Assembly: GCA_977006965.1 (NCBI GenBank)
Contig: OZ345353.1
Coordinates: 1,302,001-1,366,000 of the forward strand
Source of the DNA: Phymatolithon calcareum
Taxonomy: Eukaryota > Rhodophyta > Florideophyceae > Hapalidiales
DNA length: 64,000 nucleotides
Direction: 5' to 3'
Positions 40,819 to 52,651 of the stretch are shown here, piece after piece. Each line of letters opens with the position of its first letter. Positions within the stretch are counted from its first letter, which is position 1. The position numbers were made by a program, and so were the translations under genes. A model generated the notes under the pieces. That model saw only the letters and a program-made list of their open reading frames with translations, was not told where the DNA came from and did no database searches.

Positions 40819-41293
40819 TGTTAAAGCAAAGCTTCTGCAACCAACAGTGCATGATGCCATGCGAGGATGCCATTCTCTCGTATTATTGGTTCGCCAAACA
40901 GGTCAACTATCGAGTTGAAGTTACACGTACAGCCACTACTAACAGCAATAGGTTCCTCTCGAGATCCTCATTCCAGCTTCAGATCTAGTACTTTAGCCTG
41001 TTTAGTTTTTCCTTCCAACCGAAGGGGAGGACAGCAGAACATCAACCCAGAACAAACACCTTAATAAACAAGGACGTCAACTTCTTGTTTCCACCCCGCT
41101 TTGCTTGGTGATCTATCTAAGCAAGCAACCTCAGTTGGCTCTCTTTGCCGCGATCGCCACGATATCTTCCGTGAGTTCCCGACATAGAATCCTCCTGTTG
41201 CATTCATTTCATTCGGCGTCGGTGTACCCCCGACGCCTCAAGTCATCCATTTCGTCTTGCCGACACCGTCGGCATTCATGACGAATTTCATCA
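40819..41293 (+). repeat. Copia-1 left LTR
   Basis: 475 bp, starts TGTTAAAGCAAAGC and ends TTTCATCA. It has the same length as 62240-62714 with scattered substitutions. An AATAAA polyadenylation word lies near 41062. Confidence 0.88.
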
Positions 41294-41431
41294 CTTGCAA
41301 GTTAACAAATTTGTCCAACTTGTATCATCTCTAAGCCGTTACCCATTTTAATGCATCATGTCTTCATCTGACGCTGCAAGCGCGGAACAAAGACAGAAAC
41401 ATCGTGAGTTGTTGCAAAAGAGGTGTAAAGG

Positions 41432-42429
41432 ATGAACACATCTCAGGACGAGATCGAAGGTCTTCTCGGCCTTCTTCTTCAAGCTATCGAGCCTGAAACG
41501 GATCCGAGAGATGCAAAGAACTTTTGCACTGATATCCCTCGGGAAGTATTAATGTCGTATTATGTTGTGATGCGTCCGAACATTTACTTTCTTACACGTG
41601 ACATTCTGCTATTCATTGGATTCAAAATTGGGTCTGGACCTAGAAAACCTGTCATAAGATGCATTGTCAAGAGCATTTACGCTAACCAACCAGAGTTTAT
41701 GGTTGAGGCTCTTCTGAAATACAATGAGATAAAAGGCAGAACTAGCATTCACGCAGAAGTGCCACGTACAATTCATCACGATCTCCTCCTGGATTTCCTC
41801 GTCGTCATAGAGCCCTAACGCGCTCAAGAACACGAAAAGAATCCCTGGAACCGCCTGAAAACAGAAGCTCTGAGGAATCGGACCGCGATGAAGCACCATT
41901 TCCACCAAACTCTCCTAAAATTGCTCTCCCAACACCTCTACATCCTGAAGCGGCGCATGAAAGTTAACGCCGCTCGTTGACCAGAAATCCGCAGGCCGAT
42001 GCTAACACATTCCGCTCGGACGATGATCGCTTCTCTGGGTCGATAGGTGGAAATCAAACCCTTCCGAGAATGAGAAGAACGTTCCAAGCCGCTATAACGG
42101 AACAAGAAATTCCACGATTGGAAGCCGTTAACCTCCTCCATCACGCATTATGTGGCATTTCGAAGGATTTCTTTTACGAAAAAATTCAAGGAAAAACGAC
42201 GTCGATCGGGGAGGCATTTTCTCTCCTGCAAAAGCATTTTAGCTCTACTCACCATCAGCACCAAGCACAAGCGTACTTGGACAAGCAGACCATTTCAAGC
42301 ATCATGACCGAAAAGTCCTGCTCCGCTTTGAAGGCACTCAGCGTTGCTCACGAACGTGTTACCGATACATTGCCCCTGTGTGGCCCTGAAATGCAGCATG
42401 AAAGCCACAAAATTCTGATTCTCGCCTGA
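41432..42429 (+). pseudogene. Copia-1 gag-like region
   Basis: Two frames, 41432-41818 and 41977-42429, fill the position of gag. The second has a helix-rich segment with a LLHHALCGISKDFFYEKIQG block that resembles the body of gag proteins. The stops between them show the gene is broken. No zinc knuckle is seen before the chromovirus insertion at 42536. More gag sequence may continue after the nested element, at 58520-58820. Confidence 0.5.
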
Positions 42430-42535
42430 ACTGTCGAGCAAGAACCATGGGCACAGCCATCGCTAATCAGCAGACTCACAAACCCTGTCGATTACAATAC
42501 ATTCTACACTATGCTGATGTATTCAATCACTCAGT

Positions 42536-43030
42536 TGTAGTAGTATGGATGGGTAGCCCTGAGGCCTTGCTTTTCCCCGAACATTACAGCCCACATGGGC
42601 TTACTCACTGTGCCCTCGACTCCGTCGTCCCCGCCGTTTAGGTTTGTTTCTAGTATGATAAGACCGATTTGGTAGAATATGGCGGGCTTTTAGCCGCCGG
42701 CCCTCAGTAAAAGGGGCAACCCGTGTTTGGTCCAGATCGACCGTTTTCAGTTCCAACCTTCGCGGACCTTTCGCCTCAGGAAGGCCTCGCGTACGACCTC
42801 GACTCTGCGCCGTCGGTCAAGCCTCGGTCCTAGGACCATCGCTCCTGAGTCTGCGTACGGACGATGGTGTCCTCTTGGGATTGGACCCCAAGTCCGTGTG
42901 TGTGTTTTGTTGTTTGCTCTGCCACTATCCTCCATCGGGAGAGACCAATCGCTGGAGCCTTGCACGGCCTCAACAGCCAACCGTTCCCGAACTACTTAGT
43001 GGCGTCGATCCGCCAATTTGCGCTACCACA
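42536..43030 (+). repeat. Gypsy-A left LTR
   Basis: 495 bp, starts TGTAGTAGTATGG and ends GCTACCACA. It pairs with 58025-58519. Confidence 0.9.
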
Positions 43031-43153
43031 AGTGGTCTACCGACCTAGAACGGTTCGAAAATGCTCGTGATCCTTCGGCAGGTCTGCGTTACCAAGACCC
43101 CAAGCACTGGGGGAAAACAAGGAACGCAGATCTCCACATTCTTGCTAGCCAAC

Positions 43154-45600
43154 ATGACCGACAAGGGTCTCCAAACACGCTCCACCCGAGCTTCCCAGCT
43201 GCGGGCTAAAGAGATCGAGGATCGGTACGGCCGAACAGCCGCTACAACCACTTCGGCCCCTGTTCGGCCAGCGTCGGTGCCGCGTGGCGCCCTTGACTAC
43301 GAAGACGATTCGTCCATGTGGTCGGCCCTCGGCAACTTTGATCCTACGCTCGTTGGGCCTCGATCGGCGCCGGTGGAGACATCCGCCAGTGCGCCGGCCG
43401 ACCGTCCAGGCCTGAGGGCATCTCAAGATGCCCCTCGGGGCGATGAAGGCGCCACGGCTCAAGAAAGCGCCAACGACCCCCGAAATACAAATCGTGATCA
43501 GTTTGACACCGGAGTCCCCTGATCGGAGCTGGATGCGGCTCGGGGAAGGATCGGGAAGGCCGAGTCCAATATGGTCGCTCCCGGGAACCTCGAAGACCTG
43601 GTCGCCGCGATCGCGCAGCTTTCTTCCCAAATGAGTGAGCTTCCGTCGACGATCGAGGAGACGGTCAATGCGGCGATCGATGCCAAGCTGCCCGAGGCAA
43701 TCCCAGGCCGCTCCGCAGTTATCCAAGAAAATATCATGCAATCCATGACCTTGGAGCTCGAAGGACGCCTCGCTGAGCGAATGACTCATTTCGCCACTCA
43801 TGACGCAGTCGCGTCTGTTGACGGGCGGGTCGCCGCCGTGCAGGCCGAACTGGCTGCGTTCAAGGATCAAGTCGAAACACGACGCCTCTAGGAGGCAGAA
43901 CCGGCGTCTTGGATGAGACGCCGTTACACCGACGACGACCAGAAAACGGTCATTAATGAGCCCAATCCCTTTTCGCTCCAAATGGAGCTCGGGTCGCGTA
44001 ACGGCTCTCAAAGCTCGTCGGAGTACTCCTCCTCGTCGGGGTCCCGTTCCCACTCGGACGGAAGCAGCTCCATAGGGAAGCGCGGCGAACCTATAGACCG
44101 TCGGTACCCTCGCCGGAGGGCGCGTAGTGCTAAGAGAAGGACACATCGAGCCCACCGGGAAAGGGGCGAGGAGACTGAACGTTCATCGAGGGGCAAGGGC
44201 CCCAAGTACCGCGGTCTCAAGGAGCTCAAGTGCTCTCACGAGAGCTTTAATGAAGCCCTTTCTTATCGGCTCTACCGCCTCTTCAACACCAGCCAACGCT
44301 CCCGGGCCAAGGTTTCGGCCATGATTGGTCAGTTCCAGAGGCTTACAGGCCATGCTATGGAGAGCCGCACTTTTTCGGGTGAGCGACCCATCGAGGTGCT
44401 CCAATTCCTCTCCGCGTTCAAGACCACGTGCGATGACAATGATATTCCCGAAGGCGCACCAGTCCGCCTGATGTCGAAATTCCTGACCGGAGGGGCCAGG
44501 CGACAATTCGACTCTTACAACGGCCTTGGCACATCTCGCCTCAAAAGGTTCTCGTCGTATCCGGAGGCGGTCCAACACCTTCTCAAGGCGTTTGCGACTG
44601 AGGAGGTCATTATGGCTGCCGTGGCCGAGTTCGACGGCTTGTCGCAGGGGAACAAGGAGAATGAGCGAGCGTTGGACTACGGCTCCGTGACTCTGCGCGC
44701 CAATGCGGAAACGTGTTCTCGGAGAACCAGCTAATCACTCGATTCATCCTCGGGACACACACAGACATCAGGCTGGTCATCCTGAGCAACAAGGCGGTGT
44801 GGGGAGGGGTGTCTTTCGACGAGTTCGTCAGACGGGCGCAGGCACTTGGGGACTCACACAGCGCCATCCTCGGGAAACGCACGCGGCCTGGCTAGGCCAT
44901 GGCGATCTGGCCCCAAGACGACCCAGCCCACTCTCAATCTTACTGTGGAGAGCCCTTTCAGCTAGGGCCCGACCAGCCGGTGTTCGCTGTTGGGCAGACG
45001 CCACGACACGATTGCTGCTCCGATGATCCGTCGGTCGATACTCTTTACGACCAAGTGTTCCCACCGGGCTGCCATGAAGATCATTTGGTCAGTCGAGATC
45101 CTAACCCCCCCAAGTTTCGACAACCTCAACGGAGGCGGGCACCAGACCGTTCACCGGTCGTCGGCGCGCATGTACCGTCGGCAACGAAGCCTGCTCTTCC
45201 AAGGTGGGTGAATCCTCCACAAGCCCAGGGTGACCTTTGCTACTGCTGCCCTGGCATAGGACACCGGCGCCCGCATTGCCCCCATCGGGACCGTCCGGCT
45301 CAAGACCCGAACTTCGCCGTCCTCCGGGCTGAGAACTTCAAATTGCTGCAACCGCACCAGCAGCAGGAGATGCGCCGCTTAGGCGCTGCACCAACGGTGA
45401 CCGCGGGGCTAGAGAGGATTCCAGACGTGCTGTTCGCGAATCCGAACGAGACAGGCCCCATAGTATTGCCACGGTCAATGGGTCCTCCAGGTGGTCTACG
45501 GCAAGTACAGCGCTCGACACAAGGAGTCGCCATGGTGGAGAAAGAACAAAGGCGTGTACCGGCCGAGAGCTCGGAATCGAACTTCTCCCGGGAAAACTGA
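43154..45600 (+). pseudogene. Gypsy-A gag with zinc knuckle, several stops
   Basis: It starts at the ATG at 43154. One frame runs to 44734 with stops at 43520-43522 and 43889-43891. The sequence then continues in another frame from about 44713, with a stop at 44893-44895, to 45600. The middle holds an Arg/Ser-rich segment, then a capsid-like helical region (about 44250-44700). A zinc knuckle CYCCPGIGHRRPHC lies near 45238-45279. At least three stops and one frameshift make it non-functional. Confidence 0.75.
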
Positions 45601-46180
45601 TGGGGGGATGCGCCGAGAGCCCTTGAGGCCACCTGGGAAGCCCCCGAATGAAGGAGACTCGACTACAGGTATACTGTCCCGGCCGTTTGGACTCCCGAGC
45701 TGGCTGTCCGCCTCGCAGTACCATCTGGCTCAGGTGTGCTTCCTTTCGGCACACAATTACAAGATAGAGGCCTCCATAGGTCCCGATTCACGGTCCTTAC
45801 GACCAATGCTCACGGTGTTGGACACCGGAGCCGGGCCTAACTTGGTCCCCGCGGACCTCCTTCCACCGCCGGTACTCGCTTTGTGTGACGACAGCCGTGA
45901 TATCGTCAACTTGGCGTCTGCTTCAAATCACCGCATGGATACCATGGGTATTGTGACCTTAACAGTCACGGTCGCGTCGTACTCCGTGCCACAACCATTC
46001 GTTGTCGTACGGCAACTCGGAGCCGATGCCCTCTTAGGCTGCACGTTCATCGACAGACACGTGAAGCAAGTGCGGCCTCGGGGAAAACTAATCGAGTTGG
46101 AGGATGGAACAAGGGTTACGATCAAGCGCCGCCCCAAAGGGTCCCAAGCGACCGGTCAACATCAGAGACCCCATTCGTGA
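45491..46180 (+). CDS. Gypsy-A aspartic protease region
   Basis: The open frame includes the retropepsin active site VLDTGAGPNLV (Asp codon at 45821) and, later, the ALLGCTFID block that forms the end of the fold. It starts inside the gag overlap, so no independent ATG is expected; gag-pol frameshifting is likely. It overlaps the start of the RT frame at 46177. Confidence 0.75.
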   Translation: MVYGKYSARHKESPWWRKNKGVYRPRARNRTSPGKTDGGMRREPLRPPGKPPNEGDSTTGILSRPFGLPSWLSASQYHLAQVCFLSAHNYKIEASIGPDSRSLRPMLTVLDTGAGPNLVPADLLPPPVLALCDDSRDIVNLASASNHRMDTMGIVTLTVTVASYSVPQPFVVVRQLGADALLGCTFIDRHVKQVRPRGKLIELEDGTRVTIKRRPKGSQATGQHQRPHS

Positions 46181-47575
46181 GAGACGGTCCCTCGCCGTCT
46201 GCAAAAGTGCAAGTAGCACGACGAACGGTTATTCCGGCCGGGACCGAAGCGACTGTCGAGGTAGTATGCGGCGCCTCCAGCACCGGAGTCCTTGCTCCGA
46301 ATCCGCATTTGTACTTGAAGAAGCGAGTTAGTGTGGCCAACGGCCTAGTTGACGTTAAACCGCTCGTGCCTTTTAGGATCTTGGTCGCCAAATTTTCGTC
46401 CGCGGATATGACACTCGCGAAACACGAAATCCTGGCTTTGGCGCTACCGGCCCCGACGAAAATATTCACGGTCAATATTGACCCCCGGCAACCGGAACCC
46501 GCAGTACCTGTGCGTCCTGGCCTCGCACAGGCCTTACCTGATGACGACGCCCAGGACAGATTCGCGGCACGGGTCCCGGAGTCTCCCGCCGCGCGCGAGC
46601 GGGTGACGGTGGATGACGTTAGCTTGAACCACCTGTCGGACGACGAACAAGCCCAAGTCCGCGATATGCTTTGCGAGTTCGAGGACATGTGGCAGGACCA
46701 TCTGGGAACCGTGAAGGTCACCGAACACCGAATCGATCTTCAGGATGGTGCTCCACCCGTGCGTCTGCCGCCCCACCGCGCGGGGCATAAGGCCCGGGAG
46801 GTCGAGAAGACCGAAGTGGAGGAAATGTTGCGCTTGGATGTCGTCGAGCCCGCGGCGTCGGAGTGGTCCTCCCCGGTTGTCATTGTCCCTAAACCGGACG
46901 GACGGTGGCGCTTCTGCGTGGATTACAGGCGCCTGAATGCCATGTCCATGAAGGACTCGTATCCTCTGCCGTGTATGGATGAGTGCATCGACTCCCTGGG
47001 CGACGCCAAGTTCTTCACGACTCTGGACTGCAACTGGGGGTTCTGGCAGATTCCCATTCGCAACGAAGACCGCGACAAAACTACATTTACCTGTCACAGC
47101 GGAACCTTCCGATTCAAGAAAATGCCCTTCGGCCTGACCAACGCCCCGGCCACGTTCCAACGCACCATCGACATAATCCTAGCTCGCTTTAAATGGCAGT
47201 CGTGCCTGGTGTACATCAACGACATCATTGTCTTTTCGGCTTCATTCGACGACCACCTACGACACGTCAAGGAGATACTGTGCGCGTTGAAAGCGGCCGG
47301 ACTGTCACTGAAGCTGAAGAAGTGCACCTTCTTTGACCGTTCGGTCAACTACTTGGGCCATACAATCCGGCCAGGCCTTCTTGAGGTGGCGAACCGCAAC
47401 ACCGACGCCCTCCAAGGGTTCAAGTCCCGACTAGCCAGACAGAGCTCCGCTCTTTCCTTAGACTTTGCAACGTCCACCGACATTTTATTCCGAACTTTGC
47501 ACGTGTAGCAGCGCCGCTCACGGAGCTCTTAAAGAAGGAGCAGGGGGCCTCGCTCCCGTGTTTGACGATCGCCGC
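46177..47575 (+). pseudogene. Gypsy-A reverse transcriptase, active site altered, cut by Copia-2
   Basis: The frame has typical Ty3 RT blocks: EWSSPVVIVPKPDGRWRFCV, SYPLPCMDECIDSL, TTLDCNWGFWQIPI and FKKMPFGLTNAPATFQR. The catalytic box reads YIND (47212-47223) where YIDD is standard, so one of the two metal-binding Asp residues is lost (codon AAC). After 47508 the frame is broken, and the RNase H start ([16 protein letters not shown] in another frame) runs into the left LTR of Copia-2 at 47576. Confidence 0.85.
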
Positions 47576-48019
47576 TGTTGGAGGAAGGTTAGGGAATGGA
47601 TGAGGAGAGTGGAAAAGTTTGTTGAAAGAAAATGGTTGAGTAGAAGCTGAGATAGGTGAGAATGTGTTCCTTGGTTTATTCATTTGGCGGACCTCAGGAA
47701 TGGCATACATAGGCCTGAGAATCCGACCAGACAAGGTAAAAGCCTTAGTCGACGACGGAGACACTCTAACCCTAAACAAATTTGTCATAATATCATATGA
47801 CACGTGTGACATGAAAAAATCAAAAAATATCTACTGAGAGAGGGGAGTATGATTATCATACTCTTATCATACTTTGGCACGTGTCACTGCCAATCTTCTT
47901 GATTCAAAGTTCTGAGACACTTCGACTTTCGACTTGACACGTGTACACGTGTACCGAGATCATACCTTGATACTGAAGTGTGTTTGCGACTAGAGCTCCA
48001 ACCAATCACACTTCCAACA
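47576..48019 (-). repeat. Copia-2 3' LTR (left on plus strand)
   Basis: 444 bp, TG...CA ends. On the minus strand it is directly preceded by the purine tract CAAGGGGGAG (48020-48029). Confidence 0.92.
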
Positions 48020-48829
48020 CTCCCCCTTGATCGAGGCACACTCCGCCATTTGCTTGCATACTCCCATCTCTTGAGCGAACTTGGCTGTCTTGATTCGATC
48101 GAGTGGCTTGGTTAGTGCATCAGCAACCATGGAATCAGAATTACAGTACTTAATCGAGATATTTCCTGTTGCAACAAAATCACGAACGTAGTGATATTGG
48201 ATGTCAATATGCTTGTTGAGTTGAGTGATGGCAGCGTTCCTCCCAGTGCCGATTGCACTCTGAATGTTGGTATAGAAAGTCATGAGAGTGGGCTTCTGGA
48301 GACCTGGGATATCTGCGATAAGTCTTGACAGCCAAACAGCTTCCTTGGGGGCGGCACAGGAAGCGATGTACTCCGCTTCACATGTTGACGTGGCGACGAT
48401 AGTTTGTTTCTTCGAACGCCAGCTTATGGCTCCCCTGCAAGAAGGAACACATAGCCACTTGTTGATCGCCTTGTCTCACGACATCCTGCCCAATCCGCGT
48501 CTGTGCACCCGATTGGCACCAAGCTCCCATTTGCACCGAACAGAATCCTATAGTCTCGAGTACCTGCAATGTACCGAAGAACGCGCTTAACACCCATCCA
48601 GTGACGCTTTAAGAGTTTCTCGCAAAAACGAAGAAAGCTTGCCGACCGAGTCCGAGATGTCTGGGTGAGTGCCGACCATCAAGTACATCAGGCTTCCGAT
48701 AGCTGGACGATACGGAACTTCGTCTCCAAGGGACTCGGTGATATCCACTTCCTCGATTGCGGTGTTCTTGTTCCTTGACTCCATTGGGGTCGGTGCCGGT
48801 TTCAAGTTCTCCATGCCGAAGCGTTCCAA
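47990..48829 (-). pseudogene. Copia-2 RT end and RNase H
   Basis: The minus-strand reading starts with ERFGMENLKPAPTPM, then YRPAIGSLMYLM and HPDIS, the usual end of Copia RT. RNase H follows: GCTDADWAGC, RRSTSGYVFLL, then, after a one-base shift near 48424, the AEYIA block, and finally HIDIQYHYVRDF and VADALTKPL. A stop follows the DGC word at 48587, and the frameshift breaks the domain. Acidic residues of RNase H are present. Confidence 0.85.
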
Positions 48830-48845
48830 GACCGACTGAGCGTAG

Positions 48846-49377
48846 AAGAAGAAGAAGAAGTGTAAGTTTTTTATTTAAAAGTTACCAACGCATCTGCAGA
48901 CGCTTGGGGCAACTTTGCGAAGGCCATTGGGCCAAAAACAGGGTCTATCGTTCTTGTATGTTAGCGTGGTCGATTTCGACACGATCTGGCGGAAATATCA
49001 AAACCTACCTCTGGCTTAGAGCCTCGAGGGGGAAAAATATTCCACTGTCTTGAGTCGCGGGTTTCAGGTTTCGAGAGTGGCCTTGGCCGCCTGATACATG
49101 GCAAGTATTTCGTCGAGTGCCCTCCTTGTAAAAGCACTTTCTTCATATGATAGCTTGTCTTTTGATAGGCCTGACTTGAGATCTTCGATAGCATCTTTTC
49201 CAGTTTGTCCAGTTAGGTCTATGAGCTCGGAGGTGCTCATCGGCGGGAACATTCCAAATGCCCATTTGATGGCCAGGGTCCTGTACCTCCTTGACTTGAA
49301 GCACAAGTGAGGTGGCAGTGTGGTCTTGATACTCGGGATGGGGCGTTTTTTTCCTTCTTCGACTTTCGTGGCAGCTT
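48846..49377 (-). mobile_element. 532-bp retroposed fragment inside Copia-2 (family 2, copy b)
   Basis: Perfect 12-bp duplications GACTGAGCGTAG at 48834-48845 and 49378-49389 flank the insert, and Copia-2 RT sequence resumes on each side. On the minus strand it carries a coding-like stretch ending GQTGKDAIED, TRRALDE, then a stop at 49064. Its 3' end is TAACTTTTAAATAAAAAACT, followed by CTT repeats. It lacks a tRNA-like head, so it looks like a 5'-truncated retrocopy of a transcript and not a SINE. It is related to 32345-32690. Confidence 0.75.
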
Positions 49378-49389
49378 GACTGAGCGTAG

Positions 49390-50009
49390 ACCGACTGCGA
49401 AAGGTGAAGGGTCCGAAGAGTACGGTCCCGGCGAATCTCAAGCCCAAGGCATACACTTGCTTCATCAAGGTCCTTCATCTCGAACCGCTTGTTCAGCTCC
49501 CCTTTGATCCACGAAATGGCAGAGGTGTCGTTTCCAGCAATCATTAAGTCATCCACATACAGGGCGATGATCATGATACTGTTTGACTTGTGCCGGACGT
49601 ACAGACAAGGATCGTTGGGACTGCTTGAGAAGCCGAGCTCGTCGATGAGGAACTTGTCGATCTTGGCATGCCATTGCCGCGGAGCTAGCTTCAGGCCGTA
49701 TAGTGCCTTCAAGAGCTTTCAAACAAGGTTGTAACGCTTGGGATCTCGAAATCCGGCCGGAACTTCCATGTAGATGTCTTCGTCAAGGTCACCATGCAGG
49801 AACGCTGTCACAACATCCATTTGGTGGAGTTCCAGATCATGGACAGCAACTGTTGCAAGGAGGATACGAATCGAGGTGAATTTAACGACTGGGGCATACG
49901 TTTCACCGTAGTCCACCCCATGCACCTGTCGGAACCCTTTTGCCACAATTCGTACTTTTGGGCCTGTATCCTTGACCTTGCAGACATACTTGCACGGTAG
50001 CAAGTTCAT
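49390..50009 (-). pseudogene. Copia-2 reverse transcriptase core
   Basis: From 50009 downward: CKVKDTGPKVRIVAKGF, YGETYAPVVKFTSIR, HQMDVVTAFLHGDLDEDIYM, a TGA at 49719-49721, then LKALYGLKLAPRQWH and the intact YVDDLMIAG active site. The reading is then cut by the retroposed fragment at 49389. The order is diagnostic of Ty1/Copia RT. Confidence 0.88.
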
Positions 50010-50753
50010 GTCGGAGTTGCGCGGAACCAGTTTCCAGGTATTGTTATGGACGAGTGAAGAATGTTTTTTCTCAATGGCCTTTGACTAGAAGTCGACATTA
50101 TGAATTGAAGTCGCTTCCTTAAAGGTCTGAGGTATTTGATGAGAAGACAAACCGGATTCCGATGCGAGATTGACAGATTGGAAGGCAAGCATTGCAGTGT
50201 GCGGGGGAGCTCTCCAGAAGTCAGTGGGTGGTTTTGAGACCCAAGCTGATCTGCGCAGAATGGGTTTGGCGATCATCGGAGTAGTTACTTCAAATGCCGG
50301 TGGTGTTGTTTGTTGTTCTGCATCGTCCGCCTGCTGCCCTTCTTCGTTAGTCGCATCGAGGTTCTTCTTGTCCTCCTCTGAGATGTCCTTAGCTTCAACA
50401 ATATCCTCACATACTTTGACCTCTGCGTTGTTTGGAGGGTCAGTGGATACATCCGTTTCAGCCTCACCTAATCCGCAATCCGATTCGTCGAACGTCACAT
50501 CCCTTGACACAATCACCTTCTTGGAGCTTAGATCCCACAGCTTAAATCCTTTGGACGAAGTCTCATATCCCAGCATAATGGCTTCACGAGTTCGAGAGTC
50601 GAGTTTCTTAACCTTCTTTTTCGGAATCACGTACCAGCACTTTATGCCAAATACACGTAAGTGTCCCAGGTCCGGAGCGGCACCCATCCATATGTGATGG
50701 GGGGTCCTGTTCGAAGGAAGTCCTCGTGACGTAACTCGATTGCGAACATACAC
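50010..50753 (-). pseudogene. Copia-2 integrase C-terminal region
   Basis: The frame contains NRTPHHIWMGAAPDLGHLRVFG and KKVKKLDSRTREAIMLGYE, the usual C-terminal block of Copia integrases, then an acidic linker. It ends at a TAG (50085-50087) that sits where Copia proteins usually have Trp. It is one frame off from the upstream integrase core. Confidence 0.82.
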
Positions 50754-51772
50754 AGTGCTTCAGCCCAGAACTTCTTCTCGATGCCTCTGTGATGAAGCAT
50801 CGAGCGCACCAAGTTGAGAAGTGTGCGGTTCATGCGCTCAGCCACCCCATTCTGTTGTGGAGTATATGCTACTGTGAGTTGCTGATGTATACCGCCTTGG
50901 GCCAAATATGCCTTGAACTCGTTGGAAAGGTACTCGCCTCCGCTATCTGTCCTAATAGCCTTGAACTTTAGTGCAGTCGAGAAGTCCTGAACGTTCAAAT
51001 GCTTAAGATTTCTACCAGTATGGTTTTCAGCATACTTGTGGAACTTTCGAAAACACTCAAAGCTCTCCGACTTCCGTCGCATGGTGTATACCGTGGTCCA
51101 CTTGGAGTGATCATCTATGAATGTGATGAAGTACTGCGATCCTCCAAGTGACGGAATGTCGATAGGACCTAAGACGTCAGAATGTACGAGATCGAGAACG
51201 GCTTCAGAACGAGTCCTACTAGACTTTGGGATAGGAGCGCGATTGGATTTGCCGGCGAGACAGCCTTTGCATGGATGTTCTGAGATTGGATTGGGAGCTA
51301 GGTTCACACCTTTGACCACCCCATGACGTACCATATCAGAGATACTAGAGGGATGGACAAGAGCGAGACGTCCATGCCAAAGCTGGAGGCTAGCAAGACA
51401 AGAAACTTCGGTAACTTTATTGCCATCTGCAAGATCGAGTGAGTAGAGACTCTTGCGAAGTGTTCCTGTAGCAACCGTGTCATCATGAGCTTTAACATAG
51501 CAACGACTCTTCTTGAACGTAATCCCATATCCATACTCATCCATTTTAGATACCGATGGTAAAGAGTATCGAAAGTCCGGTATGTGCATAACATCCCTGA
51601 GTTTGCATTTCGACGGCTTCCCATTCACATTGATCGTAATAATGGCATCACCCTTTCCAGCGATTGTGGCCTTAGCTTTCGTTCCCATTTCAACAGTAGA
51701 CGACAGTTCGGTGTACGTGCAGAAGAGTGAGCGGTCAAACGTCATGTGGGATGTGCTTCCAGAGTCAATGAT
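50642..51772 (-). pseudogene. Copia-2 protease and integrase core
   Basis: It continues the gag frame after a TGA at 51773-51775. The protease site IIDSGSTSHM comes directly after that stop, at a place where Copia elements commonly have Trp. The integrase follows, with the zinc region (LWHGRLALVHPSS, then CKGCLAGK) and core residues in DLVHSDVLGP, IRTDSGGEYLS and PQQNGVAERMNRTLL. A frameshift near 50740 loses the C-terminal part. All three DDE residues are present. Confidence 0.88.
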
Positions 51773-52651
51773 TCAGGACTTTGACTTCTCGGAAATGTCG
51801 GAATTGCGCACCTTGGCCATCAAGCATACAAAGTCGGAATCAGACATGACACGAACAGGTTCCGGCTCATCAGTCAGAAATGCAGATAGTTTTGTTTGCT
51901 TTTCATTCCGACGTTTGTATCCTTCCGGAGCAAGGTGAGGGAATTTGGTCCAACACTTAACGCTCTTATGTCCGGATCGATGACAATGGTCGCAGTGATC
52001 ACGAATGCGTTCTCCATCGCGTCTGGCTGTGAACAGTGCGGCAGTCTCAGCTTTCACGGTTGATGCTTCGACTCTCATAGACATACGCCGCTCCTCTTGC
52101 AAAACTCTGCTCTTCACAAACTCGAGCGAGAATGAGTCATCCTCGTTGCCAAGAGCATCGAGTGCACTGATTAAGCTATCGTACCTTTCCGGAAGTCCGT
52201 TAAGCACAGCCATCGCCATTTCTTTGTCGTCGATATCAACACCCATTGACTTGAGCGTGGATGCGAGCTGGCGAATACGGTTCGTATAAGAAAGTATTTT
52301 CTCGTCCTCGAGCATTGTGGCGGTATAGAACTTGCGGCGAGCGGCCAGTTTGTTCAGTAGTGTATGTCGTTCAAAGATATTGAGAATCGACTGCCACACT
52401 TCCTTGGCCGTATTCACATCTTGCACATGCTCGAGATGTTCATCCGAGAGAGAAAGTCCGATAATAGCCTTTGCCTTGTTGTCACTTCGACGCCAGAGAG
52501 TGAAATCGTCCGAGTCCCGTGCTGGTGGATCGTCCTCAATGTGTTCATCAAGTTCGCGGAATGATAATACTAGCTGGATTTTCTGTTTCCAAGCATGGAA
52601 ATTGGTCTCATTGAGTTTCTCTACCTTCAGCGTTCCTTGCGAGTTGTCCAT
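51773..52651 (-). CDS. Copia-2 gag
   Basis: 292 residues from the ATG at 52651 (minus strand). It has the Copia gag body (UBN2-type): LNETNFHAWKQKIQLVL, AIIGLSLSDEHLEHV, AKEVWQSILNIF and VLNGLPERYDSLISAL. A CCHC knuckle (C-x2-C-x4-H-x4-C, in DHCDHCHRSGHKSVKC) is near residues 230-245. It ends at TGA 51773-51775, directly before the protease, in the same frame, so the original product was probably a single Gag-Pol polyprotein. Confidence 0.88.
   Translation of the reverse strand: MDNSQGTLKVEKLNETNFHAWKQKIQLVLSFRELDEHIEDDPPARDSDDFTLWRRSDNKAKAIIGLSLSDEHLEHVQDVNTAKEVWQSILNIFERHTLLNKLAARRKFYTATMLEDEKILSYTNRIRQLASTLKSMGVDIDDKEMAMAVLNGLPERYDSLISALDALGNEDDSFSLEFVKSRVLQEERRMSMRVEASTVKAETAALFTARRDGERIRDHCDHCHRSGHKSVKCWTKFPHLAPEGYKRRNEKQTKLSAFLTDEPEPVRVMSDSDFVCLMAKVRNSDISEKSKS

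Noticed and set aside
43145-44155. 336-codon minus-strand frame in Gypsy-A
   Set aside because: It overlaps gag with biased composition. It is less convincing than the antisense frame at 56.2-57.7 kb, because here the plus strand encodes a recognisable protein.
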